Shown in pieces: positions 1 to 7,845 of a stretch of DNA of 64,000 nt. The notes beneath the pieces were generated by a model. That model did not search any database and was not told the origin of the DNA. It saw only the letters and a list, made by a program, of their open reading frames with translations. The position numbers and the translations under genes are program-made. The stretch's first letter is position 1. Every line of letters begins with the position of its first letter. Source of the stretch: JAJYVT01 sp035534455 (GTDB lineage Bacteria; Actinomycetota; Acidimicrobiia; Acidimicrobiales; RAAP-2); assembly GCA_035534455.1 (NCBI GenBank), contig DATLRV010000006.1, forward strand, positions 14,500 through 78,499, written 5' to 3'.

Positions 1-2
1 AG

Positions 3-215
3 GTCGTGCTCGAAGGCGTGAACGTCGCGAAGCGTCACTCCAAGCCGACGGCCCGCACGTACCAGGGGGGCATCATCGACAAGTTCATGCCGCTCCCCGT
101 CTCGTCGGTGTCGATCGTCTGCAGGAGCTGCGGTGAGCCGACGCGAGTGGGCATGCAGCTCGACGACCAGGGCCGCAAGGTCCGGGTCTGCCGCAAGTGC
201 GGAGCCGAGCTGTGA
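3..215 (+). CDS. rplX: 50S ribosomal protein L24, C-terminal part (5' end outside window)
   Basis: L24 is an early assembly protein of the large subunit. Only the last 70 residues are present; the frame is open to the window edge, so the start lies upstream. The visible part begins with the KOW-core sequence LEGVNVAKRHSKP. It ends with two CxxC pairs (CRSCGEPTRV and CRKCGAEL), as in zinc-ribbon L24 proteins. Its TGA overlaps the GTG start of rplE. Position before L5 in the spc order supports the call. A family start further left is expected from the usual length of about 105 residues. Confidence 0.93.
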   Translation, partial: VVLEGVNVAKRHSKPTARTYQGGIIDKFMPLPVSSVSIVCRSCGEPTRVGMQLDDQGRKVRVCRKCGAEL

Positions 216-937
216 GCCCGTCGAAGGCGGCGAAGGCCGCGACCACGAAGAAGGCCGCGACCACGAAGAAGGCCGCGCCGAAGGGCGGGCAGCGGGGCGC
301 ACCCGCACCGGGAAGGTCCGGAGCCGCACGCTCGGCCCCCGACATCGCGCGGACCGCCGGTCGCGCCGCGGGCAGCGCCGGGTCGGCCGCGCCGCGGCTG
401 AAGACCCGGTACCGCGACGAGGTCCAGGGGAAGCTCAAGGGCGAGCTCGGGCTCTCCAACGTGATGGAGGTCCCCCGGCTCGACAAGATCGTGGTCAACA
501 TGGGCGTGGGCCGCGCGACCCAGCAGCCCTCGCTCATCGAGGGGGCCCAGCGGGACATGGAGGTCATCACCGGGCAGCGCTCGGTGGTGACCCGGGCGAA
601 GAAGTCGATCGCCGGCTTCAAGCTGCGTGCGGGGATGCCGATCGGCGTGCGCGTCACGCTGCGCGGCGACCGCGCCTGGGAGTTTCTCGACCGGCTCATC
701 AGCCTCGCGATCCCGAGGATCCGCGACTTCCGCGGGTTGTCGGCCCGCTCGTTCGACGGCAGCGGCAACTACACCTTCGGGGTCAACGAGCAGCTCATCT
801 TCCCCGAGGTCGACTACGACCGCATCGACACGCTCCGAGGCATGGACATCACGATCGTCACCACCGCCCGCACCGACGAGGAGGGTCGAGCGTTCCTTCG
901 GGCGTTCGGCTTCCCGTTCCGACAGGAGACCCGATAG
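212..937 (+). CDS. rplE: 50S ribosomal protein L5 with a long Ala/Lys-rich N-terminal extension
   Basis: L5 binds 5S rRNA in the central protuberance. The conserved core begins near residue 62 (PRLKTRYRDEVQGKL) and continues with IVVNMGVG and GMDITIVTTA, matching the normal protein of about 180 residues. The first 61 residues are an added low-complexity tail rich in A, K, T and G, with a repeated TTKKAA unit. I chose GTG 212 because it overlaps the rplX stop (GTGA); a GTG at 197 in the same frame is the alternative and adds five residues. The extension could contact rRNA, but that is inference. Confidence 0.95.
   Translation: MSPSKAAKAATTKKAATTKKAAPKGGQRGAPAPGRSGAARSAPDIARTAGRAAGSAGSAAPRLKTRYRDEVQGKLKGELGLSNVMEVPRLDKIVVNMGVGRATQQPSLIEGAQRDMEVITGQRSVVTRAKKSIAGFKLRAGMPIGVRVTLRGDRAWEFLDRLISLAIPRIRDFRGLSARSFDGSGNYTFGVNEQLIFPEVDYDRIDTLRGMDITIVTTARTDEEGRAFLRAFGFPFRQETR
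241..276 (+). repeat. Two perfect 18-bp tandem repeats inside rplE
   Basis: The unit gaccacgaagaaggccgc occurs twice back to back. It keeps the reading frame and encodes six residues per copy in the L5 N-terminal extension. It has the look of a slippage or duplication product within a low-complexity tail. Confidence 0.95.
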
Positions 938-942
938 GCATC

Positions 943-1128
943 ATGGCGAAGAAGGCACTGATCGAGAAGCAGCAGCGCACGCCCAAGTTCAAGGTACGCG
1001 CGTACACCCGGTGCAGGCGGTGCGGGAGGCCGAAGGCCGTCTACCGCAAGTTCGGGCTGTGCCGGATCTGTCTGCGGCAGATGGTGCACGCCGGCGAGGT
1101 GCCCGGCGTCACCAAGGCGAGCTGGTAG
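943..1128 (+). CDS. rpsZ: 30S ribosomal protein S14, type Z (zinc-binding)
   Basis: This small-subunit head protein is 61 residues long, the length of the short zinc type. The four zinc ligands C24, C27, C40 and C43 form the expected CRRCGRPKAVYRKFGLCRIC block. The ATG lies five bases after the rplE stop, and the gene sits between L5 and S8 as usual. The intact cysteines identify the C+ form, which is the form replaced by cysteine-free S14 paralogues under zinc limitation in some actinobacteria; no such paralogue is in this window. Confidence 0.97.
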   Translation: MAKKALIEKQQRTPKFKVRAYTRCRRCGRPKAVYRKFGLCRICLRQMVHAGEVPGVTKASW

Positions 1129-1139
1129 GAGCGCGGGCG

Positions 1140-1544
1140 ATGACGATGACCGACCCGATCGCGGACATGCTCACCCGGATCCGCAACGCGAGCACCGCGC
1201 AGAAGGAGACCGTGTCGATGCCGGGCTCGAAGCTCAAGGAGGCGCTCGCGCAGATCCTCGAGCGCGAGGGCTTCATCGAGACCTACGCCGTGCGACAGGA
1301 CCCCGGCCGACCCGGTTCGACGCTCGAGATCACCATGAAGTACTCGACGGACCGCGTCCGCAGCATCGGCGGCATCCGGCGGGTGTCCAAGCCGGGCCTG
1401 CGGATCTACGCCCGCGCCGACAAGATGCCGCGGGTGCTCGGAGGCATGGGCGTGGCCGTGGTCTCCACGAGCCACGGGCTCATGACCGACCGCGAGGCGC
1501 GCCAGCGCCATCTCGGCGGCGAGGTGCTGTGCCATGTGTGGTAG
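1140..1544 (+). CDS. rpsH: 30S ribosomal protein S8
   Basis: S8 binds the central domain of 16S rRNA and is the translational regulator of the spc operon in enterobacteria. The 134-residue product has the usual length. It begins TMTDPIADMLTRIRNA and ends with the conserved rRNA-binding tail (SHGLMTDREAR, GGEVLCHVW). ATG 1140 is used; an in-frame ATG two codons later is the alternative. A 79-base gap containing AAGGAGAA separates it from rplF. Confidence 0.97.
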   Translation: MTMTDPIADMLTRIRNASTAQKETVSMPGSKLKEALAQILEREGFIETYAVRQDPGRPGSTLEITMKYSTDRVRSIGGIRRVSKPGLRIYARADKMPRVLGGMGVAVVSTSHGLMTDREARQRHLGGEVLCHVW

Positions 1545-1623
1545 CGCCCGATCCCGACCCCGGCCCCGAGCCCGAGTGACCGACGGCGACGCCTGGCGCG
1601 TCGCGACCGAAGGAGAACGGTAG

Positions 1624-2163
1624 ATGTCCCGCATCGGGCGCTCCCCGATCCCGGTTCCCCAAGGGGTGACCGTGGCACTGGACGGTGGCGAGGTGACCGT
1701 GACCGGCCCGCAGGGCAGCCTGGCGCGCCGCCTGCCCCAGGGCATCTCGGTCTCCCAGGAGGGTGACGTCCTCAACGTCGCGCGCTCCGACGACGAGCGT
1801 GAGCAGCGCGCCCTGCACGGGCTCACCCGTTCGCTCGTGGCCAACATGGTGACCGGGGTCACCCAGGGGTTCACGAAGGAGCTCGAGATCGTCGGCGTCG
1901 GTTACCGGGCCAATGCCCGGGGGGCCGAGGCGATCGAGCTCGCCCTCGGCTTCTCCCACCCGGTCGTGGTCGACGCGCCGCAGGGGATCAGCTTCGAGGT
2001 GCCCGCGCCCACCAGGATCGTCGTGCGCGGCATCGACAAGGAGCTCGTGGGCCAGGTCGCCGCCGACATCCGCAAGATCCGCAAGCCCGAGCCCTACAAG
2101 GGCAAGGGCGTGCGCTACGCCGGAGAGCGCGTGCTGCGCAAGGCCGGAAAGGCGGCGAAGTGA
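1624..2163 (+). CDS. rplF: 50S ribosomal protein L6
   Basis: L6 binds 23S rRNA near the factor-binding site. The 179-residue product has the two-fold repeat of the family, starting SRIGRSPIPVPQGV and ending in the basic tail with KGKGVRYAGE. An AAGGAGAA sequence about 10 bases upstream is a good ribosome binding site. Its TGA overlaps the ATG of rplR (TGATG), which suggests coupled translation. Confidence 0.98.
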   Translation: MSRIGRSPIPVPQGVTVALDGGEVTVTGPQGSLARRLPQGISVSQEGDVLNVARSDDEREQRALHGLTRSLVANMVTGVTQGFTKELEIVGVGYRANARGAEAIELALGFSHPVVVDAPQGISFEVPAPTRIVVRGIDKELVGQVAADIRKIRKPEPYKGKGVRYAGERVLRKAGKAAK

Positions 2164-2537
2164 TGGCAAAGACCGATCGGGAGAAGGCGCTGCGGACGCG
2201 CCGTCACGCCCGGGTGCGCCGGAAGGTCGCGGGCACGCCGGAGCGACCGAGGCTCGCGGTCAACCGCAGCCTCCGGCACATCACCGTCCAGGTCATCGAC
2301 GACTCGAGCGGCCGCACGCTTGCGGCGGCGTCCACCGCAGACCGGGAGCTGCGCGACGCCCTCTCGGGGAAGGGCGGCGGTAACGTGAGCGCCGCGCAGG
2401 CGGTGGGTCGCCTCGTCGCCGCGCGGGCGAAGTCGGCCGGGGTCGCAAAGGTCGTGTTCGACCGGGGCGGGTTCAAGTACCACGGCCGGGTCGCCGCGCT
2501 GGCCGACGCCGCCCGCAGCGAGGGACTGGAGTTCTGA
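2163..2537 (+). CDS. rplR: 50S ribosomal protein L18
   Basis: L18 delivers 5S rRNA to the large subunit with L5. The 124-residue product has a basic N-terminus (KALRTRRHARVRRKVAG) and the conserved FDRGGFKYHGRVAALADAAR end. ATG 2163 overlaps the rplF stop. A GTG one codon earlier is possible and makes little difference. Its own stop overlaps the rpsE ATG in the same TGATG arrangement. Confidence 0.97.
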   Translation: MAKTDREKALRTRRHARVRRKVAGTPERPRLAVNRSLRHITVQVIDDSSGRTLAAASTADRELRDALSGKGGGNVSAAQAVGRLVAARAKSAGVAKVVFDRGGFKYHGRVAALADAARSEGLEF

Positions 2538-3085
2538 TGAGCGAGGTGCAATTCGAGGAGCGGACCATCCGGGTGAACCGCGTCGCCAAGGTCGTGAAGG
2601 GCGGGCGGCGGTTCTCCTTCGCCGCGCTCATGGTCATCGGCGACGGGAACGGCAAGGTCGGTCTCGGCTACGGCAAGGCGAAGGAAGCCGGGCTCGCGGT
2701 GCAAAAGGGCATCGAGGAGGCACGCAAGAACCTCTTCGAGGTGCCGCTGGCCGGCTCGACGATCACGCACCCGGTGATCGGGGAGAGCGGCGCAGGGCGC
2801 GTGCTGTTGAAGCCGGCCGCGCCGGGCACCGGCGTCATCGCCGGCGGCGCGGCACGCGCCATCCTGGAGATGGCCGGGATCCGCGACATCCTGGCCAAGT
2901 CGCTCGGCTCCTCGAACGGCATCAACGTCGCCCACGCGACCGTCGCAGGCCTCCGCGCGCTGCGGCGACCGGACGAGGTCGCCGCGCTGCGCGGGAAGAC
3001 GCCCGACGAGGTGACCCCGACGGGCGTGCTGCGTGCCTACCGAGAGCGCCGTCGGGAGACCGAGCTCTACGCGGAGGCCCGCTGA
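2537..3085 (+). CDS. rpsE: 30S ribosomal protein S5
   Basis: S5 contributes to decoding fidelity and to mRNA unwinding at the entry channel. The 182-residue product has the double-stranded RNA-binding N-domain (RTIRVNRVAKVVKGGRRFSF, GDGNGKVGLGYGKAKE) and the GHMP-like C-domain (AHATVAGLRALR). Length and order in the operon fit. The ATG overlaps the rplR stop by one base. Confidence 0.98.
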   Translation: MSEVQFEERTIRVNRVAKVVKGGRRFSFAALMVIGDGNGKVGLGYGKAKEAGLAVQKGIEEARKNLFEVPLAGSTITHPVIGESGAGRVLLKPAAPGTGVIAGGAARAILEMAGIRDILAKSLGSSNGINVAHATVAGLRALRRPDEVAALRGKTPDEVTPTGVLRAYRERRRETELYAEAR

Positions 3086-3087
3086 TC

Positions 3088-3273
3088 ATGGCCGTCCTGC
3101 GGGTGACCCAGGTCCGGTCGGAGATCGGCTCCAAGCCCAAGCACCGCGGGACGCTGCGCGCCCTGGGCCTGCGCGGCCTCGGTCAGACGAACGATCTTCC
3201 CGACCGCCCCGAGATCCGGGGGATGCTGGCTCGGGTTCCCCACCTCGTGAGCGTGGAGGAGGTGTCGGAGTGA
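3088..3273 (+). CDS. rpmD: 50S ribosomal protein L30
   Basis: This is a short large-subunit protein of 61 residues, the normal bacterial length. It carries the family pattern VTQVRSEIGSKPKHRGTLRALGLRG followed by DLPDRPEIRGML. It starts two bases after the rpsE stop. The last codon and stop overlap the GTG start of rplO. Confidence 0.97.
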   Translation: MAVLRVTQVRSEIGSKPKHRGTLRALGLRGLGQTNDLPDRPEIRGMLARVPHLVSVEEVSE

Positions 3274-3758
3274 AGCTGCACGAACTGGCGCCGGCCGCCG
3301 GGTCGCGGCGCCCCAAGCGCCGCGTCGGGCGCGGCATCGCAGGCAAGGGCGGCAAGACCGCCGGCCGCGGCACCAAGGGCCAGAAGTCGCGCGACACGGT
3401 GCCGGCGGGGTTCGAAGGCGGCCAGCTGCCCCTCATGCAGCGGATCCCGAAGCTGCGGGGGTTCACGAACCCGTTCCGCATCGAGTACGCCCCCGTGAAC
3501 CTCGACGCGCTCGGCGCCCTCGAGGCGGACGAGATCGGCCCCGACGAGCTCGTCGCCGCGGGCATCGTCAGGAAGGGGGCCCTGGTGAAGATCCTCGGGC
3601 GGGGGGAGCTCGGGCGTGCGGTGCGCGTGCGGGCTCACGCCTTCTCCGCGTCGGCGGAGGCCGCGATCACGGCCGCAGGCGGGTCGATCGAGCGTGTCCC
3701 GCTGCCGTACGCGTCAGGCCGGCCTCCGGCCCGCGGGAACGCCCTGACGAACCGGTAA
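3270..3758 (+). CDS. rplO: 50S ribosomal protein L15
   Basis: L15 is a late-assembly large-subunit protein. The 162-residue product starts KLHELAPAAGSRRPKRRVGRG, has the Gly/Lys-rich rRNA-binding loop (GKGGKTAGRGTKGQKSR) and the folded C-terminal domain. GTG 3270 overlaps the rpmD TGA (GTGA), which I take as the start because the family N-terminus begins exactly there. The protein is slightly longer than the usual 145-150 residues owing to a Pro/Arg tail. Confidence 0.96.
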   Translation: MKLHELAPAAGSRRPKRRVGRGIAGKGGKTAGRGTKGQKSRDTVPAGFEGGQLPLMQRIPKLRGFTNPFRIEYAPVNLDALGALEADEIGPDELVAAGIVRKGALVKILGRGELGRAVRVRAHAFSASAEAAITAAGGSIERVPLPYASGRPPARGNALTNR

Positions 3759-3762
3759 GTCG

Positions 3763-5049
3763 ATGCTGTCCCGTCTCGGCAACATCTTCCGGGTGCCGGA
3801 CCTGCGCAACAAGGTCCTGTTCACGATCCTGGTCATCGGCATCTACCAGGTGGGGGCGAACGTCCCCATCCCCGGGGTGAGCTGGGCCCAGCTGACGAAG
3901 CTGACCAAGGCCGCCGGCTCGTCCGGGGTGCTCGGCTTCCTGAACCTGTTCTCCGGAGGGGCCCTCATACGCCTGGCCGTCTTCGGCCTCGGCGTCATGC
4001 CCTACATCACGAGCTCGATCATCATCCAGCTGCTCGCGACGGTGATCCCGAAGCTCGAGGAGTGGCGTGACCAGGGCGCGGTCGGCCAGAAGAAGATCAC
4101 CCAGACCACGCGCTACCTCACGGTGGCCCTGGCCCTCATGCAGTCGACCGGTCTCGTCTACGCCTTCCACGGCCACGACTCGGCACTCATCGGGACGACC
4201 ATCAACCTGATCCCGAAGTTCACCGTCGCGCTGGCCGCCTTCATGGTGCTGTGCCTCACGGCGGGCACCGCGTTCGTCATGTGGCTCGCCGAGCTGATCA
4301 CGCAGCGGGGGATCGGGCAGGGGATGTCGATCCTGATCTTCGCCAACGTGGTGGCCTCCATCCCGACCGGAGGAAAGGGGCTCTACGACGAGGGCGGCAG
4401 CTTCAAGTTCGGGGTCATCGTCGCCGTCTCCTTGCTGCTCCTGGTCTGCATCGTGTTCATGACACAGGGCCAGCGGCGCATCCCGGTCACGTTCGCCAAG
4501 CGCATGGCGGGGCGGCGCATGTACGGCGGCCAGACCACCTACATCCCCCTGAAGGTGAACCAGTCGGGCGTCATCCCGATCATCTTCGCGAGCTCCGTTC
4601 TCTACATCCCGGTGCTGCTCAGCAACGTCATCCCGTCGGGGAACTTCCAGACCTGGGTCCGCGACAACATCACGCCGACCTCGCTCTTCTACATCTTCAT
4701 GTACTTCGTGCTGATCGTGGCGTTCACGTTCTTCTACGTCTACGTCGCCTTCGACCCGCACCAGCAGGCCGACATCATCCGCAAGCAAGGGGGGTTCGTC
4801 CCCGGGATCCGGCCCGGCGGGCCCACCGAGCGCTACTTCGCGCACATCCTGAACCGCATCACCGTGCCCGGCGCGCTCTTCCTCGGCGCGGTGGCCGTCA
4901 TCCCGTCGCTCCTCATGGCCCTCTGGCACCTCAACAAATTCCCGTTCTACGGCATCACGCTGCTGATCTCGGTAGGTGTCGCGCTGACAACGATGCGCCA
5001 GATCGACAGCCAGCTCATGATGCGCAATTACGAGGGATTCCTCAAGTAG
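3763..5049 (+). CDS. secY: Sec translocase channel subunit SecY
   Basis: SecY forms the protein-conducting channel of the inner membrane with SecE and SecG. The 428-residue product has about ten hydrophobic segments. It shows the typical N-terminus (NIFRVPDLRNKVLFTI), the plug-region text (NLFSGGALIRLAVFGLGVMPYI), and the cytoplasmic loops KRMAGRRMYGGQTTYIPLK and FVPGIRPGGPTERY. Position after rplO and before adk is the standard arrangement. Confidence 0.98.
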   Translation: MLSRLGNIFRVPDLRNKVLFTILVIGIYQVGANVPIPGVSWAQLTKLTKAAGSSGVLGFLNLFSGGALIRLAVFGLGVMPYITSSIIIQLLATVIPKLEEWRDQGAVGQKKITQTTRYLTVALALMQSTGLVYAFHGHDSALIGTTINLIPKFTVALAAFMVLCLTAGTAFVMWLAELITQRGIGQGMSILIFANVVASIPTGGKGLYDEGGSFKFGVIVAVSLLLLVCIVFMTQGQRRIPVTFAKRMAGRRMYGGQTTYIPLKVNQSGVIPIIFASSVLYIPVLLSNVIPSGNFQTWVRDNITPTSLFYIFMYFVLIVAFTFFYVYVAFDPHQQADIIRKQGGFVPGIRPGGPTERYFAHILNRITVPGALFLGAVAVIPSLLMALWHLNKFPFYGITLLISVGVALTTMRQIDSQLMMRNYEGFLK

Positions 5050-5056
5050 GGCCTGG

Positions 5057-5716
5057 GTGGTTCCCGGCGTCAGGCTCGTGGTCCTCGGCAAGCAGGGAGC
5101 TGGCAAGGGGACGCAGTGCGTGCGACTCTCGCACCACTACGTCGTGCCGCACGTGTCCACGGGTGACATGCTCCGTCGGGAGGTGAAGTCGAAGACGCCC
5201 TTCGGACTGCGGGCCAAGAAGCTCATGGACGACGGCGAGCTCATCCCCGACGACCTGATCATGGAGATGGTCGCCTCCCGCATCTCCGAGCGCGACGCCC
5301 GGGCGCGCGGCTTCATCCTCGACGGCTGCCCCCGGACGATCTCCCAGGCCGAGCAGCTCGACGACATCCTCGAGCCCGACAAGCTCGACCTGGTGATCGA
5401 CCTGGCCGTGCCGACCGCCGTGGTCTTGAAGCGCCTGGCGTCGCGCCGCGTCTGCGTCGACTGCGGGACGAACTACTCCGTCGACGCCCCGCCGTCGGTG
5501 AACTGGACCTGTGACGTCTGCGGCGGCGAGGTGGTCCAGCGCGAAGACGACACCGAAGAGGCCATCAGCCGCCGCCTGGAGCTCTACGAGCGCGCCACGG
5601 CGCCCCTGGTCGAGCACTACGAGCGCAACGGGATCCTCGCGCAGGTCGACGGCACCGGCCCTGCGGACGCGGTGACGCGGCGGTGCGTGGGCGCGATCGA
5701 CGAGCGCCGGCAGTGA
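5057..5716 (+). CDS. adk: Adenylate kinase with zinc-type LID
   Basis: It interconverts 2 ADP with ATP and AMP. The P-loop GKQGAGKGT is at residues 11-19, the AMP-site TGDMLR at 35-40 and DGCPRT at 89-94 (usually DGFPRT). The long LID carries four cysteines (C133, C136, C152, C155) in two CxxC pairs, so a structural zinc is likely. At 219 residues it is the long form, whereas many actinobacterial enzymes have a short LID without these cysteines. GTG 5057 follows the secY stop by seven bases. Confidence 0.96.
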   Translation: MVPGVRLVVLGKQGAGKGTQCVRLSHHYVVPHVSTGDMLRREVKSKTPFGLRAKKLMDDGELIPDDLIMEMVASRISERDARARGFILDGCPRTISQAEQLDDILEPDKLDLVIDLAVPTAVVLKRLASRRVCVDCGTNYSVDAPPSVNWTCDVCGGEVVQREDDTEEAISRRLELYERATAPLVEHYERNGILAQVDGTGPADAVTRRCVGAIDERRQ

Positions 5717-6453
5717 GACGCAACGCGGCGGAGCTCGACAAGATGCGCCGGGCCGGCAAGGTGGTGGCCGAGATGCACGAGGTCACCCGCGCCGCCGCCA
5801 AGCCCGGCGTGACGACGCGTCAGCTCGACGCCGCGGCGCGCGAGGTGCTCGAGCGCCGCGGGGCCACCTCCAACTTTCTCGGCTACCACGGCTTCCCCGC
5901 GGTGATCTGCACGTCGCCCAACGACATGATCGTCCACGGCATCCCCGGCGAGTACCGCCTGAAGGAGGGCGACATCCTCTCCGTCGACTGCGGGGCGATC
6001 GTGGAGGGCTACCACGGCGACGCCGCCTTCACGATGGCCGTGGGCGAGGTCTCCAAGGTGGCGCGCCGCCTGATCGAGGTCACCGAGCGGAGCCTGTGGG
6101 CCGGCATCGCCGAGCTGCGCAAGGGCCACCGGCTCCACGAGGTGGGCCGTGCCGTCCAGGCGGTCGCGGAAGGGGCGGGCTTCTCCGTGGTGCGCGAGTA
6201 CGTCGGGCACGCGATCGGGACCGCCATGCACGAGCAGCCCCAGGTCCCCAACTACTGGCCTGGGAGCCCGGGACCGACTCTCAAGACCGGGATGGTCTTC
6301 GCGGTCGAGCCGATGGTCAACGTGGGCGGGACGGGGACCCGGATGCTCGACGACGGCTGGAGCGTGGTGACGGCGGACGGTTCGCTGTCCGCCCACTTCG
6401 AGCACACGATCGCGGTCACCGACGACGGCCCGGAGGTCTTCACGGTGCCCTGA
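5713..6453 (+). CDS. map: Type I methionine aminopeptidase
   Basis: It removes the initiator Met from nascent proteins. The 246-residue pita-bread fold shows the five metal ligands D92, D103, H166, E199 and E230, with H75 (VHGIPG) as the conserved catalytic histidine. GTG 5713 overlaps the adk TGA; the upstream codons in that frame lie inside adk and do not resemble the family. The N-terminal SH3-binding or zinc-finger extension of some actinobacterial MetAPs is absent. It closes the operon. Confidence 0.97.
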   Translation: MRRNAAELDKMRRAGKVVAEMHEVTRAAAKPGVTTRQLDAAAREVLERRGATSNFLGYHGFPAVICTSPNDMIVHGIPGEYRLKEGDILSVDCGAIVEGYHGDAAFTMAVGEVSKVARRLIEVTERSLWAGIAELRKGHRLHEVGRAVQAVAEGAGFSVVREYVGHAIGTAMHEQPQVPNYWPGSPGPTLKTGMVFAVEPMVNVGGTGTRMLDDGWSVVTADGSLSAHFEHTIAVTDDGPEVFTVP

Positions 6454-6501
6454 GCAGGCGCACGGGGGTCTCGCGAGCCGGCGGCCGGCGTCGCCCCTGC
6501 T

Positions 6502-6524
6502 CCGGGGCCGTGGCGAGGCCCCGG
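6502..6524 (+). terminator. GC-rich hairpin after map, candidate terminator
   Basis: CCGGGGCC and GGCCCCGG form a perfect 8-bp stem with a 7-base loop. It lies 49 bases after the map stop and just ahead of the candidate infA promoter. There is no T-run, so termination would have to be hairpin-only or Rho-assisted. Confidence 0.4.
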
Positions 6525-6538
6525 GTGGCCGAGCCCCG

Positions 6539-6567
6539 CTGGCAATTGGGCGGCGATGCGGTAGACT
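6539..6567 (+). promoter_or_regulatory. Candidate sigma-70-type promoter for the infA operon
   Basis: CTGGCA (6539-6544) and TAGACT (6562-6567) are 17 bases apart, each matching four of six consensus positions. The box lies about 105 bases upstream of infA. The site is suggested by position and spacing only. Confidence 0.45.
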
Positions 6568-6672
6568 TCTTCACTGCCTCGCCGCCTTCCCGGCTGGTCG
6601 GGGCCATTTCACCACTTGGTGGTCCGGCGTCGCGCCGTCCCGGACCCCGCGGAACGAGTCGAGGAGAGTCAC

Positions 6673-6897
6673 CTGCCGAAGCCGAAAGAAGACGCCATCG
6701 TGCTCGAGGGCACGGTGGTGGAGCCGTTGCCCAACGCGATGTTCCGGGTGGAGCTCGAGAACGGGCACCGGGTGCTGGCCCACAGCTCCGGGAAGATGCG
6801 GATGCACCGCATCCGCATCCTGCCGGGGGACAAGGTCCAGGTCGAGATCACGCCCTACGACCTGAACCGCGGGCGGATCACCTACCGGTACAAGTAA
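6673..6897 (+). CDS. infA: Translation initiation factor IF-1, apparently with a CTG start
   Basis: IF-1 occupies the ribosomal A site during initiation. From codon 6673 the product is 74 residues, the normal length, and carries the S1-like fold text (VEPLPNAMFRVELENGH, GKMRMHRIRILPGDKV, YDLNRGRITYRYK). The codon at 6673 is CTG and a GAGGAG ribosome binding site ends six bases before it. The only other starts in frame are GTG codons at 6616 and 6619, which would add 18-19 residues unlike any IF-1 N-terminus. Function is certain; the start codon is inferred. Confidence 0.93.
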   Translation: MPKPKEDAIVLEGTVVEPLPNAMFRVELENGHRVLAHSSGKMRMHRIRILPGDKVQVEITPYDLNRGRITYRYK

Positions 6898-6916
6898 GGC
6901 AGGCGGGAAGGAAGCC

Positions 6917-7030
6917 ATGAAGGTACGACCCAGCGTCAAGGCGATCTGCGAGAAGTGCAAGGTCATCCGCCGGCACGGCCGCGTCGTCGTGATCTGCGAC
7001 AACCCCAGGCACAAGCAGCGTCAGGGCTAG
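6917..7030 (+). CDS. rpmJ: 50S ribosomal protein L36 (zinc form)
   Basis: This is the smallest large-subunit protein, 37 residues long. Residues run KVRPSVKAICEKCKVIRRHG and continue to RHKQRQG. The C-x2-C and C-x4-H ligand set of the zinc-binding form is complete. GGAAGGAAG lies just before the ATG. The gene follows infA by 19 bases and precedes rpsM, the standard order. Confidence 0.97.
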   Translation: MKVRPSVKAICEKCKVIRRHGRVVVICDNPRHKQRQG

Positions 7031-7050
7031 GACAGGAGAGAGAGCAGCAT

Positions 7051-7428
7051 ATGGCCCGCATCGCCGGCGTGGACGTCCCTCGCGAAAAGCGCGTGGAGGT
7101 GTCCCTCACCTACATCTACGGGATCGGCCCGACCCGGGCACGCGAGATCCTCGCGCGCACCGGCGTGCACCCGGACACCCGGGTCCGCGACCTGACCGAC
7201 GAGGAGGTCGTCCGCCTCCGCAACGACATCGACACGAACCTCGAGGTCGAAGGTGACCTCCGGCGGGACGTCGCCCAGGACATCAAGCGCAAGATGGAGA
7301 TCAACTGCTATCAGGGGATCCGGCACCGTCGCGGCCTGCCGGTCCACGGACAGCGCACCCACACGAACGCCCGCACGCGCAAAGGCCCCAAGAAGACGGT
7401 GGCCGGGAAGAAGAAGGTTCGCAAGTAA
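7051..7428 (+). CDS. rpsM: 30S ribosomal protein S13
   Basis: S13 sits in the head of the small subunit and contacts P-site tRNA and L5. The 125-residue product begins ARIAGVDVPREKRVEVSLTY, has the helix-hairpin-helix stretch around YGIGPTRAREIL, and ends in the lysine-rich tail (KKTVAGKKKVRK) that reaches the P site. A GGAGAGAGAG stretch precedes the ATG. The stop overlaps the ATG of rpsK (TAATG). Confidence 0.98.
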   Translation: MARIAGVDVPREKRVEVSLTYIYGIGPTRAREILARTGVHPDTRVRDLTDEEVVRLRNDIDTNLEVEGDLRRDVAQDIKRKMEINCYQGIRHRRGLPVHGQRTHTNARTRKGPKKTVAGKKKVRK

Positions 7429-7835
7429 TGCCGAGGCCGACCAAGCAGCAGGGGGCCGTCCGTCGGCCCCGCCGCCGCGAGCGCAAGAACGTGAGCTACG
7501 GCGTCGCCCACATCAAGAGCTCGTTCAACAACACGATCGTGTCGATCGCCGATCCCGAGGGCAACGTCCTGGCCTGGGCGTCCGCCGGCAACGTGGGCTT
7601 CAAGGGCTCGCGCAAGTCGACGCCCTTCGCCGCCCAGCTCGCCGCCGAGGCGTGCGCCCGCAAGGCCATGGAGCACGGGGTGCGCAAGGTGGACGTGCTC
7701 GTCCGCGGCCCGGGCTCGGGGCGGGAGACCGCGATCCGCTCACTCGCCGCGGCCGGCATCGAGGTCGTCGGCATCAAGGACGTGACCCCCATCCCGCACA
7801 ACGGCTGCCGCCCCAAGAAGCGGCGACGGGTCTGA
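7428..7835 (+). CDS. rpsK: 30S ribosomal protein S11
   Basis: S11 lines the mRNA exit region of the platform. The 135-residue product has the conserved GVAHIKSSFNNTIVSI and SAGNVGFKGSRKSTPFAAQ segments and the end DVTPIPHNGCRPKKRRRV. The basic N-terminus (RRPRRRERKN) is typical. ATG 7428 overlaps the rpsM stop by one base. Confidence 0.98.
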   Translation: MPRPTKQQGAVRRPRRRERKNVSYGVAHIKSSFNNTIVSIADPEGNVLAWASAGNVGFKGSRKSTPFAAQLAAEACARKAMEHGVRKVDVLVRGPGSGRETAIRSLAAAGIEVVGIKDVTPIPHNGCRPKKRRRV

Positions 7836-7845
7836 GGGGGCGGGA

